From assembly GCF_050947335.1 (NCBI RefSeq), contig NW_027473366.1, forward strand, positions 744,001 through 808,000: a stretch of 64,000 bases of DNA, read 5' to 3'. The notes under the pieces are model-generated. The model was not told where the DNA came from. It made no database searches and saw only the letters and a list, made by a program, of their open reading frames with translations. The stretch is from Megachile rotundata (taxonomy: Eukaryota; Arthropoda; Insecta; Hymenoptera; Megachilidae). Every line of letters starts with the position of its first letter. The stretch's first letter is position 1. Below, piece by piece: positions 61,115 to 64,000 of the stretch. Made by a program: the position numbers and the translations under genes.

Positions 61115-64000
61115 TTATTGTGATAGTGTGATCGTGATTGTGTGATGGTGATTGTGTGATGGTGATGGTGTGATTGTGATTGTGTGATCGTGACTGTGTG
61201 ATCGTGATTGTGTCATCGTGATTGTGCGATCATGATTGTGTGACTGTGTTATTGTGATTGTGTGATTCTGATTGTGTGATTGTGATTGTGTGATCGTGAC
61301 TGTGTGATCGTGATTGTGTGATCGTGATTGTGGGATTGTGACTGTGTGATTGTGTGATCGTGATTGTGTGATCGTGATTGTGTGATCGTGATTGTGTGAT
61401 CGTGATTGTGTGATTGTGATTGTGTGATTGTGATTGTGTGATTGTGATTGTGTGATTGTGGTTGTGTGTTTGTGATTGTGTGATTGTGATTGTGTGATTG
61501 TGATTGTGTGAATGTGATTGTGTGATTGTGATTGTGTGATTGTGATTGTGTGATTGTGATTGTGTGATTGTGCTTGTGTGATTGTGATTGTGTGATTGTG
61601 ATTGTGTGATTGTGATTGTGTGATCGTGATTATGTGATCGTGATTGTGAATGTGTGATTGTGATTGTGATTGTGTGAATGTGTGATTGTGATTGTGTGAT
61701 CGTGATTGTGTGATAGTGATTGTGTGATCGTGATTGTGTGTTTGTGTTATTGTGATTGTGTGATTCTGATTGTGTGATTGTGATTGTGTGATTGTGTGAT
61801 CGTGGTTGTGGTATTGTGACTGTGTGATTGTGTGATCGTGATTGAGATTGTGTGATTGTGATTGCGTGATACTGATTGTGTGATTGTGATTGTGTGATTG
61901 TGATTGTGTGATTGTGATTGTGTGATTGTGATTGTGTGATTGTGATTGTGTGATTGTGATTGTGTGATTATGATTGTGTGATTGTGATTGTGTGATTGTG
62001 ATTGTGTGATTCTGATTGTGTGGTTGTGATTGTGTGATTGTGATTGTGATTGTGATTGAGATTGTGATTGTGTGACTGTGTGATTGTGATTGTGCGATCG
62101 AGATTGTGTGATCGTGATTGGGCGATCGTGATTGTGTGATCGTGATTGTGTGATCGTGATTGTGTGATCGTGATTGTGTGATTGTGATTGTGTGATTGTG
62201 ATTGTGTGATCGTGATTTTGTGATAGTGATTATGTGATAGTGATAGTGTGATCTTGATTGTGTGATCGTGATTGTGTGATCGTGATTGTGTGGTCGTGAT
62301 TGTGTGATCGTGATTGTGTGATCGTGTTTGTGTGATCGTGATTGTGACTGTGACTGCGTGATTGTGATTGTGTGACTGTGATTGTGTGATCGTAATTGTG
62401 TGACCGTGATTGTGTGATCGTGATTGAGTGATCGTGATTGTGTGATCGTGATAGTGGGATTGTGACTGTGTGATTGTGTGATCGTGACGGTGTGATCGTG
62501 ATTGTGTGATCGTGATTGTGTGATAGTGATTGTGTGATCGTGATTGTGTGTTTGTGTTATTGTGATTGTGTGATTCTGATTGTGTGATTGTGGTTGTGTG
62601 ATCGTGACTGTGTGATCGTGATTGTGTGATCGTGATAGTGGGATTGTGACTGTGTGATTGTGTGATCGTGACGGTGTGATCGTGATTGTGTGATCGTGAT
62701 TGTGGGATTGTGACTGTGTGATTGTGTGATCGTGATTGAGATTGTGTGATTGTGATTGTGTGATCGTGATTGTGTGATTGTGATTGTGTGGTCGTGATTT
62801 TGTGATCGTGATTGCGTGATCGTCATTGCGTGATCGTGATTGCGTGATCGTGAATGTGTGATCGTGATTGTGTGATCGTGATTGTGTGACTGTGTTATTG
62901 TGATTGTGTGATTCTGATTGTGTGATTGTGGTTGTGTGATCGTCACTGTGTGATCGTGATTGTGTGATCGTGATTGTGGGATTGTGACTGTGTGATTGTG
63001 TGATCGTGACGGTGTGATCGTGATTGTGTGATCGTGATTGTGGGATTGTGACTGTGTGATTGTGTGATCGTGATTGAGATTGTGTGATTGTGATTGTGTG
63101 ATCGTGATTGTGTGATTGTGATTGTGTGGTCGTGATTTTGTGATCGTGATTGCGTGATCGTGATCGCGTGATCGTGATTGCGTGATCGTGAATGTGTGAT
63201 CGTGATTGTGTGATCGCGATTGTGTAATCGTGATTGTGTGATCGTGATAGTGTGACCGTGATTGTGTGATCGTGATTGTGTGATCGTGATTGTGTAATAG
63301 CGATTGTGATTGTGTGACTGTGTGATTGTGATTGTGATTGTGTGACTGTGTGATTGTAATTTTGTGATTGTGATTCTGTGATTGTGATTGTGATTGTGTG
63401 GTCGTGATTGTGTGGTCGTGATTGTGTGTTCGTGATTGTGTGATTGTGATTGTGATTGTGCGACTGTGTGATTGTGATTTTGTGGTTGTGATTGTGTGAT
63501 TGTGATTGTGTGATCGTGATTGTGTGATCTTGATTGTGTGATCGTGATTGTGTGATCGTGATTGTGTGGTCGTGATTGTGTGATCGTGATTGTGTGATCG
63601 TGTTTGTGTGATCGTGATTGTGATTGTGACTGCGTGATTGTGATTGTCTGACTGTTATTGTGTGATCGTGATTGTGCGATCGTGATTGTGTGACCGTGAT
63701 TGTGTGATCGTGATTGAGTGATCGAGATTGTGTGATTGTAATTGTGTGATTGTGATTGTGTGATTGTGATTGTGTGATTGTGATTGTGTGATCGTGATTG
63801 TGTGACCGTGATTGTGTGACCGTGATTGAGTGATCGTGATTGTGTGATTGTAATTGTGTGATTGTGATTGAGTGATTGTGATTGTGTGATTGTGCGATCG
63901 TCATTGTGCGATCGCGATTGTGTGTATGTGATTGTGTGGTCGTGATTTTGTGATCGTGATTGCGAGATCGTGATTGTGTGATCGTGTTATTGTGATTGTG
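61115..64000. repeat. Terminal variant-rich region
   Basis: A 2.9-kb stretch rich in ATCGTG units, with many private changes such as GATAGTG, GTGGTATTG near 61808, GTGCTTG near 61572 and GATCGCGTG near 63163. Short internal duplications exist: GTGATAGTGGGATTG near 62450 and 62633, and TGGGATTG at 62703 and 63041 (offset 338). No multi-kb copy elsewhere in the window was found. GCGATCGC lies at 63908. No pure tract longer than about 130 bp is present. Confidence 0.8.

Larger units (their letters stand above)
1..64000 (+). repeat. 14-bp satellite array filling the whole window
   Basis: The window is built from the unit ATTGTGATTGTGTG, written for the + strand, which splits into ATTGTG (6 bp) and ATTGTGTG (8 bp). 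At 14 bp per unit it holds about 4,500 copies. Every recognisable unit reads in the same direction. The pure unit has 2 A, 7 T, 5 G and no C, so it is about 36% GC with extreme strand asymmetry. Variation is mainly T to C at TG steps, 6-bp or 8-bp gains and losses, and rare other substitutions. Such long unidirectional arrays are typical of eukaryotic constitutive heterochromatin; the location on the chromosome is inference. Neither end of the array lies inside the window. Confidence 0.98.

Noticed and set aside
1744..63915. GCGATCGC sites as origin or recombinase sites
   Set aside because: Nothing beyond the palindrome and its copying with the cassette supports a role. They are kept only as a finding to test.
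1..64000. CRISPR array
   Set aside because: There are no unique spacers of 25-40 bp between repeats; the spacers would themselves be the same repeat, and no cas genes exist.
1..64000. Telomeric repeat (TG-rich strand)
   Set aside because: The unit lacks runs of G and does not match TTAGGG, TTTAGGG, TTAGG or yeast TG1-3 patterns. Cassettes with multi-kb higher-order order are not expected of telomerase products.
1..64000. Z-DNA forming tracts
   Set aside because: Alternating purine-pyrimidine runs are limited to about GTGTG and are broken by ATT in each unit, so no long alternating stretch exists.
1..64000. Transposable elements or their remains as cause of the cassettes
   Set aside because: Cassettes are made only of variant 14-bp units. 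I found no terminal inverted repeats, target site duplications, poly-A tails or reverse transcriptase or transposase coding sequence.
1..64000. CENP-B box or other known centromere motif
   Set aside because: I found no TTCG....A..CGGGA-like pattern; the array could still be centromeric, but the sequence does not show it.
1..64000. tRNA, rRNA or other structured RNA genes
   Set aside because: There is no non-repeat sequence of sufficient length, and no cloverleaf or conserved rRNA motif can be formed from the 14-bp units.

Overview
This window is one continuous block of satellite DNA. I see no gene, RNA gene, transposon, CRISPR array or stretch of unique sequence in it. The basic unit is 14 bp, ATTGTGATTGTGTG on the + strand, made of a 6-bp half (ATTGTG) and an 8-bp half (ATTGTGTG). 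It runs head to tail in one orientation from base 1 to base 64000, roughly 4,500 units, with no inversion that I could find. This points to a eukaryotic heterochromatic, pericentromeric or subtelomeric array from a long-read assembly. The sequence alone does not identify the species. The C/T variation falls mostly at TG/CG steps, which suggests a genome with methylated CpG.

Two textures alternate. 'Pure' tracts are near-perfect copies of the unit and lack C on the + strand. The longest are 53351-57858, 45241-48356, 58742-60420, 25310-26380, 36661-37693 and 49349-50327. 'Variant-rich cassettes' carry ATCGTG, ATTGCGTG, GCGATCG and other substituted units in fixed orders, and the same cassettes recur many times as a higher-order repeat. 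I name the recurring cassettes X (near 70-1800, 7261-8700, 34391-35960), Y (5194-6955, 9715-11473, 38000-39700), R (12701-13799, 27181-28330, 41381-42779, 50640-51560), P (14701-17630, 18946-21590, 28873-30744, 42840-44300, 51560-52400) and Q (21591-25160, 30745-34545, with shorter forms after 44400 and 52540). The order R, P, Q repeats four times. The first three R copies are about 14.2-14.5 kb apart, and two Y copies are 28,935 bp apart, about twice that spacing.

By region: 1-13 kb mixes X and Y cassettes with short pure tracts. 12.7-25.3 kb is the first R-P-Q cycle, with P duplicated at an offset of 4,250 bp. 25.3-36 kb is the second cycle followed by X. 36-45 kb is a pure tract, then Y and the third R-P cycle. 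45-61 kb is dominated by pure tracts of 1-4.5 kb separated by about 1-kb cassettes, and looks like the most recently expanded part. 61.1-64 kb is variant-rich with few long duplications, and may be an older layer.

Long open reading frames exist only on the - strand and follow from base composition: that strand is almost free of G and T-A-A never arises in the pure unit, so all three frames stay open. They encode a 14-residue periodic His/Asn/Thr/Ile/Gln/Ser peptide and should not be annotated as proteins. All counts, offsets and boundaries were read by eye; boundaries inside the repeat are usually good to about one or two units.
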